NCBI RefSeq assembly: GCF_003339585.1
Contig: NZ_QPKF01000004.1
Coordinates: 1 to 64,000 of the forward strand
Source: Exiguobacterium sp. RIT594
Lineage (GTDB): Bacteria; Bacillota; Bacilli; Exiguobacteriales; Exiguobacteriaceae
Length of the DNA: 64,000 bases
Direction of reading: 5' to 3'
In this document: positions 50,700 to 58,890 of the stretch, piece after piece
Position numbering within the stretch: position 1 is the stretch's first letter
How the letters are laid out: the number at the start of each line of letters is the position of its first letter
Notes under the pieces: generated by a model
The model's database searches: none
Seen by the model: only the letters and a program-made list of their open reading frames with translations
Told to the model about the DNA's origin: nothing
Translations under genes and position numbers: made by a program

Positions 50700-50738
50700 A
50701 ACAGGCAAGGTCGAATTGATCGTCTTGCCTGTTTTTTT
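50700..50738 (+). terminator. Terminator between GH1 and GH16 genes
   Basis: Stem AACAGGCAAG / CTTGCCTGTT with TTTTTT. Only 22 bp of DNA lie between it and the GH16 start and no promoter is clear, so some read-through is likely. Confidence 0.8.
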
Positions 50739-50760
50739 CATTAAGAAGGAGGAATTACAG

Positions 50761-53148
50761 ATGAAGAAATGGCTCGCAGTTGCCCTCGGAACGGGACTCG
50801 TCCTGTCATACGCCGGGACCGGTCATGCCGAGAAGGCGGACAAAAAAGATAATACGAAATGGAAAATGGTCTGGTCCGATGAATTCACGAAACAACAGCT
50901 CGACCGGACGAAGTGGACGTATGATACCGGGAACTGGATTGTGGATCAAAATGGAAGCGTTATCAGTCCGGGCTGGGGCAACAACGAAAAACAATACTAC
51001 ACGAACAAAACCGACAATTCCTTTATCCGGGACGGCAAACTCGTCATCCGGGCTCAGGAAGAAAAAACAACGGATGCCCTCGGAACGTACGACTATACAT
51101 CAGCTAAATTAAAGACAAAAGGCTTATTCAGCAAGACATACGGGCGTTATGAAATCAAAGCCAAATTGCCGACCGGCAAAGGATTATGGCCGGCGTTCTG
51201 GATGTTGCCGGAGCAAGACAAGTACGGTGCCTGGGCCTCGTCCGGTGAAATTGATGTCATGGAAGCCTGGGGCAGTCAGCCGGATAAAGTTGCCGGGACA
51301 ATCCACTATGGCGAGAACTGGCCGAACAATAAATATACCGGTAAGGATTATCATTTCCCGGACGGCGGACGGATTGACCAGTGGCATACGTATGCGGTCG
51401 AGTGGGAGCCGGGCGAACTCCGCTGGTACGTCGATGGCAACCTTTATCAAACACAAAACGACTGGTACAGCAAAGGCAAAAACACGGCAACCAACTACAG
51501 TTATCCGGCACCATTCGACCAAAACTTCTATCTCGTGATGAATCTCGCGGTCGGCGGCTGGTTTGACGGCGAAGTCGATGCAACGACGAAGTTCCCGGCT
51601 GAAATGGAAGTCGATTATGTCCGCGTCTATGATTTACAGAACCGCGACTATCGCGAACCGGTCGAGCCGGTTTATGAAGATGTGACGTTACCGGACGGGG
51701 CGAAACAGCCGTTAGCAGACGGCAACCTCGTCTATGATCAAGCGTACGAAAAAGCGATCAAGACAATCACCGACGGCGCACAAGTCCTTGACCCGACGTA
51801 CTGGAACTATGTGACGTTACCGGACTTCGGTGGCAAGGGATCGGTCAACGTGACGGAGCAGGACGGGACCCGCTTTGCGAATGTCACGATCGACCAACCG
51901 GGCGCCCAAAACTATGCTCACCAGTTGATTCAAAAGATTTCCCTCGCTCAAGGCGGACGCTATGAAGTCAGCTTTGACGCCAGCAGTGAAGAAGCACGGA
52001 CGATCGTCGCGAAAGTCGGCGGCGGGGCGGAACGCGGCTACACAAAATATTCGAATGAAGAAGTGATTGATTTGACGCCAACCGTCAAACGGCATACGTT
52101 TGCGTTCGATATGGCAGCAGAAACGGATCTTGCGGCACGTCTCGAATTCAACCTTGGTCTGGCGAAAGCCGGCGTCAAAATCGGTAATGTCCGCGTCGAG
52201 CAGGTGCCACGCGGTGAAATCGATGAAACGGCAACAAAACCGGCTTTACCGGACGGTAATCAGATCTACAACGGGACGTTTGACCAAGGGGCGATGGACC
52301 GCCTGACGTACTGGCAGTTTGATGCCGGTCAGACCAAAGGCACGGGAACGGTTGACCCGGTGACACGTGACTTTACGTTCAAGACCAATCCGGCAAAAGG
52401 ACAGGCCGCGACATTGACACAACGTGGCGTCCAATTAAAAGAAAATCATCAGTACGTCTTACGGTTTAAAACGAAAGCCGAACGGATCAAAGAACTGCAA
52501 GTCAAGCTGACGAATGCGGACGGAACGGTTTCTTATCTGCCGACGCATGACGTACCGGTGACAAAAGCGGCAACGACAGTCGAAGTACCGTTTACGATGA
52601 CACAGGCAACGGATTTAAACAGCCGACTCCAGTTCAATTTCGGGACGGCAAAAGGTGAAGTGACACTGGATGACGTGGAGCTGGTTGATGTCACACCGGT
52701 CGAAGTCGACCGGTCGCCGCTCAAAAACGGTTCGTTTGCGGACGGACTGAACTTCTGGAGTTCGTATGTCCATTATGACGCGCAAGCCGTCGTTTCGAAC
52801 GTCAATGACGCAGCGAAACTCGCCATCACGTCAGAAGGACAGGAACCATGGAGCGTTCTGCTTGAGCAAGGTAACTTACAGCTCGTCAAAGGGCAAACGT
52901 ACCAACTGACGTTTAAAGCATCGTCGACAGTTGCCCGACCACTTGAAGTGACCGTTGAAAACGCAGCGTATACACGTTACTTCAGTGAAATCGTCGAACT
53001 CGGCATGGAAGCAAAAACATATCAGTTTGACTTTACGCTCGGTCAGGATGATACAGCCGGACTGAAATTCCTGCTTGGAAAGGCAACCGGTTCACCGTTC
53101 GCGGCACATGACGTGACGATTGATGATGTGAAGTTAGAAGTAAAGTAA
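50761..53148 (+). CDS. Secreted GH16 beta-1,3-glucanase (laminarinase) with three CBM-like modules
   Basis: The 795-residue protein has a signal peptide (WLAVALGTGLVLSYAGTGHA). The GH16 domain (about 33-295) has the active site GEIDVMEAWG with Glu163, Asp165 and Glu168, after GLWPAFWMLPE. Three modules of about 140-160 residues follow, each resembling CBM4/9. They begin at DGNLVYDQ (about 320), DGNQIYNGTFDQG (about 497) and LKNGSFADGLNFW (about 655). Each has the N-G-x-F-x-x-G start or a similar start and a closing strand with V-T-I-D-D-V. It should cut beta-1,3-glucans such as laminarin outside the cell, feeding the transporter and GH1 enzyme. AGAAGGAGG precedes ATG 50761. Confidence 0.93.
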   Translation: MKKWLAVALGTGLVLSYAGTGHAEKADKKDNTKWKMVWSDEFTKQQLDRTKWTYDTGNWIVDQNGSVISPGWGNNEKQYYTNKTDNSFIRDGKLVIRAQEEKTTDALGTYDYTSAKLKTKGLFSKTYGRYEIKAKLPTGKGLWPAFWMLPEQDKYGAWASSGEIDVMEAWGSQPDKVAGTIHYGENWPNNKYTGKDYHFPDGGRIDQWHTYAVEWEPGELRWYVDGNLYQTQNDWYSKGKNTATNYSYPAPFDQNFYLVMNLAVGGWFDGEVDATTKFPAEMEVDYVRVYDLQNRDYREPVEPVYEDVTLPDGAKQPLADGNLVYDQAYEKAIKTITDGAQVLDPTYWNYVTLPDFGGKGSVNVTEQDGTRFANVTIDQPGAQNYAHQLIQKISLAQGGRYEVSFDASSEEARTIVAKVGGGAERGYTKYSNEEVIDLTPTVKRHTFAFDMAAETDLAARLEFNLGLAKAGVKIGNVRVEQVPRGEIDETATKPALPDGNQIYNGTFDQGAMDRLTYWQFDAGQTKGTGTVDPVTRDFTFKTNPAKGQAATLTQRGVQLKENHQYVLRFKTKAERIKELQVKLTNADGTVSYLPTHDVPVTKAATTVEVPFTMTQATDLNSRLQFNFGTAKGEVTLDDVELVDVTPVEVDRSPLKNGSFADGLNFWSSYVHYDAQAVVSNVNDAAKLAITSEGQEPWSVLLEQGNLQLVKGQTYQLTFKASSTVARPLEVTVENAAYTRYFSEIVELGMEAKTYQFDFTLGQDDTAGLKFLLGKATGSPFAAHDVTIDDVKLEVK

Positions 53149-53158
53149 AATGAATGAT

Positions 53159-53219
53159 AAAAACATCCAGGGTAATCCTCATTTCTGTAGACGAGGATTA
53201 CCCTAGATGTTTATTTTTT
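53159..53219 (+). terminator. Terminator of the beta-glucan locus
   Basis: A long stem (ACATC(C)AGGGTAATCCTC with GAGGATTACCCT(A)GATGT) and TTTATTTTTTG. Confidence 0.9.
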
Positions 53220-53293
53220 GTATTAAAAGGGATTTAAAGGCAATTTAGAGAAAGAAAGACTAAGGCAATTTCATACTTAGGAGGAACACCATC

Positions 53294-53767
53294 ATGGTTC
53301 GTTCGACAAAACAGTATATCGCTTTATTTATCGTGCTTTTGCTTGCGACAATTGGTGTCAATGCCTGGCCGGCGAGTATTCATCCCGACGGTACGATTGG
53401 TCTGCTTCAAATCGTGTCTTCATTTGTCTGGCTGGTCTTTTTAATTGGTTCGGTAATGCTCGTCCGCGAAGAAAAGACAATTTTGTTTGTCTTTAATTAC
53501 CTGCGTCTTGGGTTTGTTGCCGGTATCGTCGTCTACTTGGTGACGTTTTTTGAACGGTACTGGATGGGCGAGCTTTGGTTTGATATCGTCTCCGGCATTC
53601 AATATCCGTTTTATTATTTATTTGCGGTCCCATTGTTCGGCTTCAATGCCTGGTTGGATGCTCCATACGGACACTTTGCGATGTTTACCGGATTTGCTTA
53701 TATCGTGCTTGCGACCGGTCTAAGTGTTCGCTACAAAAAGCTTGAAGCGAAGCGGTTGCGGTACTGA
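53294..53767 (+). CDS. Four-helix membrane protein
   Basis: The 157-residue protein has helices at YIALFIVLLLATIGVNAW, IVSSFVWLVFLIGSVMLV, LRLGFVAGIVVYLVTFF and FAMFTGFAYIVLATGLSV. Family not recognised. AGGAGG lies about 9 bp before the ATG. Confidence 0.65.
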   Translation: MVRSTKQYIALFIVLLLATIGVNAWPASIHPDGTIGLLQIVSSFVWLVFLIGSVMLVREEKTILFVFNYLRLGFVAGIVVYLVTFFERYWMGELWFDIVSGIQYPFYYLFAVPLFGFNAWLDAPYGHFAMFTGFAYIVLATGLSVRYKKLEAKRLRY

Positions 53768-53816
53768 TCGTTATTTATTTTGCAGAAAAGAGATCATTCA
53801 ACCTAATTTTTAAGGG

Positions 53817-53848
53817 AGGTCTGTCGCGAAGCGATAGATCTTTTTTTT
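53817..53848 (+). terminator. Terminator after the membrane-protein gene
   Basis: AGGTCTGTCGC GAAG and CGATAGATCT form a stem with G-T pairs, followed by eight T residues. Confidence 0.7.
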
Positions 53849-53974
53849 CGTTCATCGAAACTGTCTGACAAATCATCTCTCTAAAAATCAAAAATTAAAA
53901 ACAGATTCTAATAAAAATCGCTATAATCAAATTATCACTAATATTTGGAATTTAAAAAACAAGGAGGAATAGAC

Positions 53975-54274
53975 ATGAACAAAGCAGTAAAACTCATCAT
54001 GACAGGTGTACTCAGCCTTTCTTTGATCAGCGTGACTTCAGCTGAAAGCCATGCGGCAACAAAAGCGAAGGCATTCAAGAACTGTACGGAGATGCAGAAG
54101 AAATACAAAGGCGGCGTTTCGAAGAAAGCTGGACTTAAAAACCGGACAGGATACGACAAAAAAGGTAAAGCTATCTATAAAGAAACGAAATACAAAGCGT
54201 ATGTCAGCTTAGCAACGTACAAACTTAATACGAAAAGCGACCGTGACAAAGACGGTATTGCCTGCGAACGCTAA
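53975..54274 (+). CDS. Secreted Excalibur calcium-binding domain protein
   Basis: The 99-residue protein has a signal peptide (LIMTGVLSLSLISVTSAESHA). A single Excalibur domain follows: AFKNCTEMQKKYKGGV and, at the end, DRDKDGIACER, the DxDxDGxxCE calcium loop with a Cys pair. AAGGAGG precedes ATG 53975. These domains occur on secreted nucleases and surface proteins; here it stands alone. Confidence 0.88.
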   Translation: MNKAVKLIMTGVLSLSLISVTSAESHAATKAKAFKNCTEMQKKYKGGVSKKAGLKNRTGYDKKGKAIYKETKYKAYVSLATYKLNTKSDRDKDGIACER

Positions 54275-54315
54275 AAAAAGACCCGCTTCCGATTTTTTCG
54301 GAAAGCGGGTCTTCG
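54273..54315. terminator. Bidirectional terminator
   Basis: Stem AAGACCCGCTT(C)CGA with TCGGAAAGCGGGTCTT, A run on the left side and T-rich on the right, between convergent genes. Confidence 0.88.
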
Positions 54316-54320
54316 TCTGT

Positions 54321-54644
54321 TCAGTTGAAGTTTTTCTTGAGGAAGTCCGTTACTTCTTCCGGTGTTTTTGCGTTGGCACTGTGCAAGTGACCCAGTTTCT
54401 CGTTGTTTTGGAAGACGAGTAAGCTTGGAATCCCCATGACGACATTGTCTGATGCGATTTCCGGGAATTCATCTTTGTCGATCGTATAGATCGGCAGTTC
54501 GCTGAATTGTGATTCGACGTCCGGCATAAAGTAGTCCATCCGTTTACAGTCCGGGCACCAGTCGGCTTCGAACTTGATAATGACCGGTGTTTCGCTTGCG
54601 ATTAACTCTTTGAATGTATCTTCACTCTTAATGTAGTTACTCAT
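54321..54644 (-). CDS. Thioredoxin-family protein
   Basis: The 107-residue protein has the active site FEADWCPDCKRMD, the thioredoxin fold strand VVMGIPSLLVFQNNEKL with cis-Pro, and no signal peptide. The WCPDC motif (instead of WCGPC) is found in the YtpP-like group. It likely reduces disulfides in the cytoplasm. AGGGGG precedes the ATG. Confidence 0.9.
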   Translation of the reverse strand: MSNYIKSEDTFKELIASETPVIIKFEADWCPDCKRMDYFMPDVESQFSELPIYTIDKDEFPEIASDNVVMGIPSLLVFQNNEKLGHLHSANAKTPEEVTDFLKKNFN

Positions 54645-54945
54645 GTGTTAGTTCCCCCTGTTGTTGGTGTGTATCTTTAGTCTACTGATTCCAAGCACAA
54701 GATGCACGGATTATGATTGAATAAGGTCCGCGTTCTGCAAAAATGTTGTAGAAGAAAATAACTAAAGTATGCGCAAATTGCACAAGAAGCACCAATAAAC
54801 GATTAAATATGATTTGCCTTAAGTAAAAACTATTGGTCTTTTGTTAATTAACTAGTTTTAAGCAAAATGATTTCTATAGACCCACTTGATTTTGACCTGT
54901 TACGATGAGGTTTGCTAATCGACAGAGCGAGTGGGGGCGACAGAA
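54645..54945. other. Intergenic region between thioredoxin and CDF genes
   Basis: About 300 bases with two divergent starts. No RNA gene or riboswitch is recognised, and no promoter pair stands out at proper spacing. Confidence 0.4.
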
Positions 54946-55815
54946 ATGGATCAGCAAAAATATGATAATTTAAAGCTTGGTGAGCGTGGTGCGATCATTA
55001 GCATCATTGCCTATATTGTTTTATCAATTGTTAAATTGGTTGTCGGCTACACGGCGGATTCAGCGGCGTTACGAGCGGATGGTTTAAACAATACGACCGA
55101 TATCATCGCGTCGATTGCCGTCTTGATCGGGTTACGAATTTCAAGACGTCCGGCAGATGACAACCATAAATACGGACACTGGAAAAGTGAGACGATTGCC
55201 TCGATGGTCGCTTCCTTCATTATGATGGCTGTCGGACTACAGGTCTTGATCGATACCGTTTCGACGTTGTTCGAAGGAAAACAGGAGTCACCGGACATCG
55301 TCGCGGCTTATGTCGGAATCGGTTCCGCCGTTGTGATGTATTTCGTCTATCGTTACAACCGGAACCTGTCGCGAAAAATTAACAGTAAAGCGGTCATGGC
55401 GGCTGCAAAAGATAACTTATCCGATGCCTGGGTCAGTATCGGGACGACAATCGGGATTATCGGTTCCCAGTTCGGGATGCCGTGGCTCGATACCGCGACG
55501 GCAATCGTCGTCGGATACCTGATTTGTAAAACGGCGTGGGATATCTTCTCGGAAGCGTCCCACGAATTGTCGGATGGATTTGATGAACAGAAGCTGAAGA
55601 TGTATGAAGATGTGATTTTTGATTTAGAAGGTGTCAAAGGAATCAAGTCAATCAAGGGACGGAATTATGGGAATAATGAAGTCGTTGATGTCGTGATTCT
55701 CGTCAACTCGCAATTGAACGTCCATCAAGCCCATGATATCGCGACGAAAGTCGAAGATACGCTGACGGATGAATATGGTGTCTACGATATTCATGTCCAC
55801 GTTGAGCCGGAATGA
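54946..55815 (+). CDS. Cation diffusion facilitator (divalent metal efflux)
   Basis: The 289-residue protein has six helices and the family metal sites: ALRADGLNNTTDIIAS on helix 2, KYGHWKSET, and AKDNLSDAWVSIGT on helix 5. The C-terminal cytoplasmic domain ends VHQAHDIATKVEDTL ... DIHVHVEPE. It exports Zn, Mn, Fe or Co in exchange for protons; which one is not clear. The DxxxD/NxxxD pattern is closer to Mn or broad-range members than to HxxxD zinc ones. Start: ATG 54946 after GTGGGGG; the GTG at 54931 is less likely. Confidence 0.9.
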   Translation: MDQQKYDNLKLGERGAIISIIAYIVLSIVKLVVGYTADSAALRADGLNNTTDIIASIAVLIGLRISRRPADDNHKYGHWKSETIASMVASFIMMAVGLQVLIDTVSTLFEGKQESPDIVAAYVGIGSAVVMYFVYRYNRNLSRKINSKAVMAAAKDNLSDAWVSIGTTIGIIGSQFGMPWLDTATAIVVGYLICKTAWDIFSEASHELSDGFDEQKLKMYEDVIFDLEGVKGIKSIKGRNYGNNEVVDVVILVNSQLNVHQAHDIATKVEDTLTDEYGVYDIHVHVEPE

Positions 55816-55822
55816 AGCAGAT

Positions 55823-55861
55823 AAAAGGAACGATCGTCCTCTGACGACTGTTCCTTTTTTT
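55823..55861. terminator. Bidirectional terminator
   Basis: AAAGGAACGATCGTC and GACGACTGTTCCTTT pair with a small internal mismatch; seven T residues follow. Between convergent genes. Confidence 0.82.
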
Positions 55862-56516
55862 AATGGAAAGGTTTATGGCCCCTCACTGCAACGTTACGGA
55901 ATTGCCTTGAAACAGGACCTTCGATGAATGAAATGTCGGAAAATCCGTGTTTTCTTGCGGCAGGAAGGAGTTCGTCTTGGACTAGATCTCTCACGCCGGC
56001 CCAAATGACATCATTCTTACCATCACAAAAGGTGATAACAAAATGACCGCCTGGTTTTAAGGCGTGATAGAGAGCAGCCAAGGTGCCGGAGATGTTTTCC
56101 CAAAAATAAAGTGTATGTATCGTAAATACCTTATCAAATTGTTCACTTTGAAAAGCTAACTTGTTTAGATCACCGTAAAGAACATGGACCCGTTTGGATT
56201 GGATCGCCTCTTTGTTTCTTTTTTGTACCGACCGCAACATAGCAGAAGAAGAATCGATACCGGTAATCTGCTTTGCGTCTGTTTGATGTACAAGTCGTTC
56301 GATGGCATAACCTGCACCGCAACCTAATTCTAAAATGCTGTCATCCTTTTGGACAGTCAACAGCTCGATTGTCCATTCTGTTTCAGGTTGGTGCTGCCTG
56401 ACCATCTTTTCCCCGATATAGGTTCCGAACCGTCCTGTCGGATGTGCGTATTGCTGATCAATTAGACGTTTAATGGATGCAATAATGGTTATCCGCTCCT
56501 TCCTCACGATTCTCAC
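55860..56516 (-). CDS. Class I SAM-dependent methyltransferase
   Basis: The protein has about 205-218 residues. SAM-binding motifs: DSILELGCGAGYAIERL (motif I), TGIDSSSAML (acidic loop), VLYGDLNKLAF, KVFTIHTLYFW and LKPGGHFVITF. The substrate is unknown. The start is odd. In-frame GTG codons at 56516 and 56507 have no ribosome site. A strong AGGAAGGAG lies further in, placed to serve a non-standard codon, ATT, in the sequence ACC ATT ATT GCA. The given span uses GTG 56516. Confidence 0.85.
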   Translation of the reverse strand: MRIVRKERITIIASIKRLIDQQYAHPTGRFGTYIGEKMVRQHQPETEWTIELLTVQKDDSILELGCGAGYAIERLVHQTDAKQITGIDSSSAMLRSVQKRNKEAIQSKRVHVLYGDLNKLAFQSEQFDKVFTIHTLYFWENISGTLAALYHALKPGGHFVITFCDGKNDVIWAGVRDLVQDELLPAARKHGFSDISFIEGPVSRQFRNVAVRGHKPFH

Positions 56517-56595
56517 AATTTTATTTCTCTTTCATTATACGTGAGATGAATCATGTCCTCATTGCAAATATGTGCATTTTCACATTGTTTCTGCG

Positions 56596-56624
56596 TTGAC
56601 ATTCAGTCTAAATGGGCGTAATTT
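56596..56624 (+). promoter_or_regulatory. Promoter of the MarR/ABC exporter operon
   Basis: TTGACA and TAATTT exactly 17 bp apart, a strong sigma-A type promoter. Confidence 0.75.
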
Positions 56625-56638
56625 AGTTTACATAGATA

Positions 56639-56658
56639 ATCGTTCGATATGGAACGAT
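56639..56658. promoter_or_regulatory. Probable MarR operator
   Basis: ATCGTTC and GAACGAT form an inverted repeat with a 6-bp spacer, right at the expected transcription start. A good place for MarR to block its own operon. Confidence 0.65.
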
Positions 56659-56684
56659 TCAATATGGAACATGGAGGTGGAAGG

Positions 56685-57173
56685 ATGGAAACAGAGCAAA
56701 AAGAGCCGGTTCGTTCAACGGCCATGATGCAGTCGTTTTGGAATGTGCAGCGTCATCTTGTCCGCGCGGCGCATCAGACAGCGCAGGAAAATGGACTCAG
56801 TTTACCGCAATTTCACAGCTTGATGACGATTGCCCCAAGAAGTCCAATCACACAAAAGGAACTTGCCGCGTATACGCATTTACCGAAAAGCACCCTCAGT
56901 CAATCGATAGAAGGGTTGGTGCAAGCGGAGTGGGTCATCCGGGAAACGAATCCGGACAACCGACGGGAAGTCGTCTTACGTTTAAGTGATCACGGACGGC
57001 AATTCGTCGAGACGATCAAACGGCAGGAAGCGGGGATGCAACAACGGCTCGAGCATATCCTCGATCAAATCGATCCTGCCGTCTTTGAGCAGATGTTGCA
57101 GACGCATGCGCAGATTGCAGAAGGACTAAAAGAAATTTTGGCACCAGGAAACGGAGGCTGTACAGATGATTAA
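56685..57173 (+). CDS. MarR-family transcriptional regulator
   Basis: The 162-residue protein has the MarR winged helix: SLPQFHSLMTIAPRSPITQKELA, HLPKSTLSQSIEGLVQ and NPDNRREVVLRLSDHG (the wing). Start: ATG 56685 after GGAGGTG; the ATG at 56649 is upstream of the ribosome site. It overlaps the ABC gene by 8 bp, and should repress this exporter operon until a drug-like ligand binds. Confidence 0.92.
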   Translation: METEQKEPVRSTAMMQSFWNVQRHLVRAAHQTAQENGLSLPQFHSLMTIAPRSPITQKELAAYTHLPKSTLSQSIEGLVQAEWVIRETNPDNRREVVLRLSDHGRQFVETIKRQEAGMQQRLEHILDQIDPAVFEQMLQTHAQIAEGLKEILAPGNGGCTDD

Positions 57174-58890
57174 GTTACTCAAAAATCTGACGACCTATAA
57201 ATGGGCAGTCTTGGCCGTCTTGATCCTTGTCTTCGCCCAGTCGATGTCGGATTTATACTTACCGACTTTGATGGCCGACATCATTGACAAAGGGGTCGTG
57301 ACAGGGGATACGGCGTACATTTGGAAAATCGGGGCTGTCATGCTCGGGATTACCGGACTTGGCGCACTCGCGGCGATTGCTGCCAGTTATTATTCCTCGA
57401 AAGCTGCGATGGGACTTGGCCGCGATATCCGCCGAAAAGTCTTTAACCACGTCGAACGCTTTACGTTACAGGAGTTTGATCAAGTCGGAACGGCTTCATT
57501 GATCACACGGACGACAAACGATATCACCCAAGTTCAGCAGGTCGTCATCATGATGCTCCGGATGGTCGTCAGTGCGCCGATCATGTTCGTCGGTGGACTG
57601 ATCATGGCGGTTTCGAAAGATGCTAAATTATCACTTGTCATCGTTGCGGCGATGCCGGTGTTGGTCGTCTCGATTCTGTTGATTCTCTGGAAAGGGGTCC
57701 CGTTGTTCGGCCAAGTCCAAAAACGGCTTGACCGCTTGAATCTCGTTTTACGGGAAAATCTGACCGGGATTCGTGTCATCCGGGCCTTTAACCGGGAATC
57801 CCAGGAGAAAGTCCGGTTAACAAAAGCAAATGCGGATTTAACGGATGTCTCGATCAAGGTCAATAAAATCATGGCCTTTTTGATGCCGGTCATGATGCTC
57901 GTGATGAACTTGACGGTTGTTGGTGTCATCTGGTTCGGTGGTATCCGGATTAACAACGGCGGAATGCAGATCGGGGATTTGATGGCGTTCATTCAATACG
58001 TCATGCAAATCATGTTTGCCCTCGTCATGGCGTCTGTCATGTTCGTCATGATCCCCCGGGCAGCGGTCTCGGCGAAACGGATTAATGAAGTCCTCGAGAT
58101 GGAGCCGACAATGGTCGACGCCGGAACCGCTTCTGCGGATAAAGAACGCGGCACGCTTGTGTTTGACGGGGTGACGTTCAGCTATCCGGGAGCCGAGGCA
58201 CCGGTCTTATCGGATATCAGTTTTACCGCCCGACCGGGTGAAATCACGGCGGTCATCGGCGGAACCGGTTCCGGGAAATCAACGCTCGTCAATTTGATTC
58301 CGCGCTTTTATGACGTGACGGCTGGCAGTATCCAAGTCAACGGTGTCGACAGTCAAGCCGTCCCGCAGGAAGAATTACGTTCGAAAATCGGCTTTGTCCC
58401 GCAAAAAGCGTTGCTGTTTACAGGGACGATTGCGGATAACATCCGGTTCGGGAAAGAGGACGCGACGGACGAAGAAATCCGGCATGCGGCGCGCGTCGCT
58501 CAAGCGACAGATTTTATTGAACGGATGCCAGACCGGTATGACTCAATGATTGAACAAGGGGGATCGAACGTCTCCGGTGGTCAAAAACAACGGCTGTCGA
58601 TTGCCCGGGCGCTGGTCCGCAAACCGGACATTTATGTTTTTGACGACAGCTTCTCGGCGCTTGACTTTAAAACCGATGCAACGTTACGGAAAGCCTTGAA
58701 GCAGGAAACCGAGGACGCGACCGTCCTGATCGTCGCCCAGCGCGTCAGCACCGTCATGGACGCCGATCAAATCATCGTCCTCGAAGAAGGACGTGTGGCC
58801 GGCATCGGAACGCATGATGAACTGTATGAAACTAACGAAGTCTATCAGGAAATCGTCAAATCCCAACTGTCAGAGGAGGAGATCGCATGA
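57166..58890 (+). CDS. Heterodimeric ABC exporter, subunit 1
   Basis: The 574-residue protein has an N-terminal membrane domain of six helices and a C-terminal nucleotide-binding domain: Walker A GGTGSGKST, signature VSGGQKQR and Walker B DIYVFDDSFSALD. The catalytic position after Walker B is Asp, not Glu, so this half holds the degenerate ATP site usual for one subunit of YheI/YheH-type multidrug exporters. Overlaps subunit 2 by ATGA. Confidence 0.93.
   Translation: MIKLLKNLTTYKWAVLAVLILVFAQSMSDLYLPTLMADIIDKGVVTGDTAYIWKIGAVMLGITGLGALAAIAASYYSSKAAMGLGRDIRRKVFNHVERFTLQEFDQVGTASLITRTTNDITQVQQVVIMMLRMVVSAPIMFVGGLIMAVSKDAKLSLVIVAAMPVLVVSILLILWKGVPLFGQVQKRLDRLNLVLRENLTGIRVIRAFNRESQEKVRLTKANADLTDVSIKVNKIMAFLMPVMMLVMNLTVVGVIWFGGIRINNGGMQIGDLMAFIQYVMQIMFALVMASVMFVMIPRAAVSAKRINEVLEMEPTMVDAGTASADKERGTLVFDGVTFSYPGAEAPVLSDISFTARPGEITAVIGGTGSGKSTLVNLIPRFYDVTAGSIQVNGVDSQAVPQEELRSKIGFVPQKALLFTGTIADNIRFGKEDATDEEIRHAARVAQATDFIERMPDRYDSMIEQGGSNVSGGQKQRLSIARALVRKPDIYVFDDSFSALDFKTDATLRKALKQETEDATVLIVAQRVSTVMDADQIIVLEEGRVAGIGTHDELYETNEVYQEIVKSQLSEEEIA

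Noticed and set aside
54645-54945. Possible metal riboswitch upstream of the cation exporter
   Set aside because: No recognisable conserved riboswitch core or terminator pair could be found.
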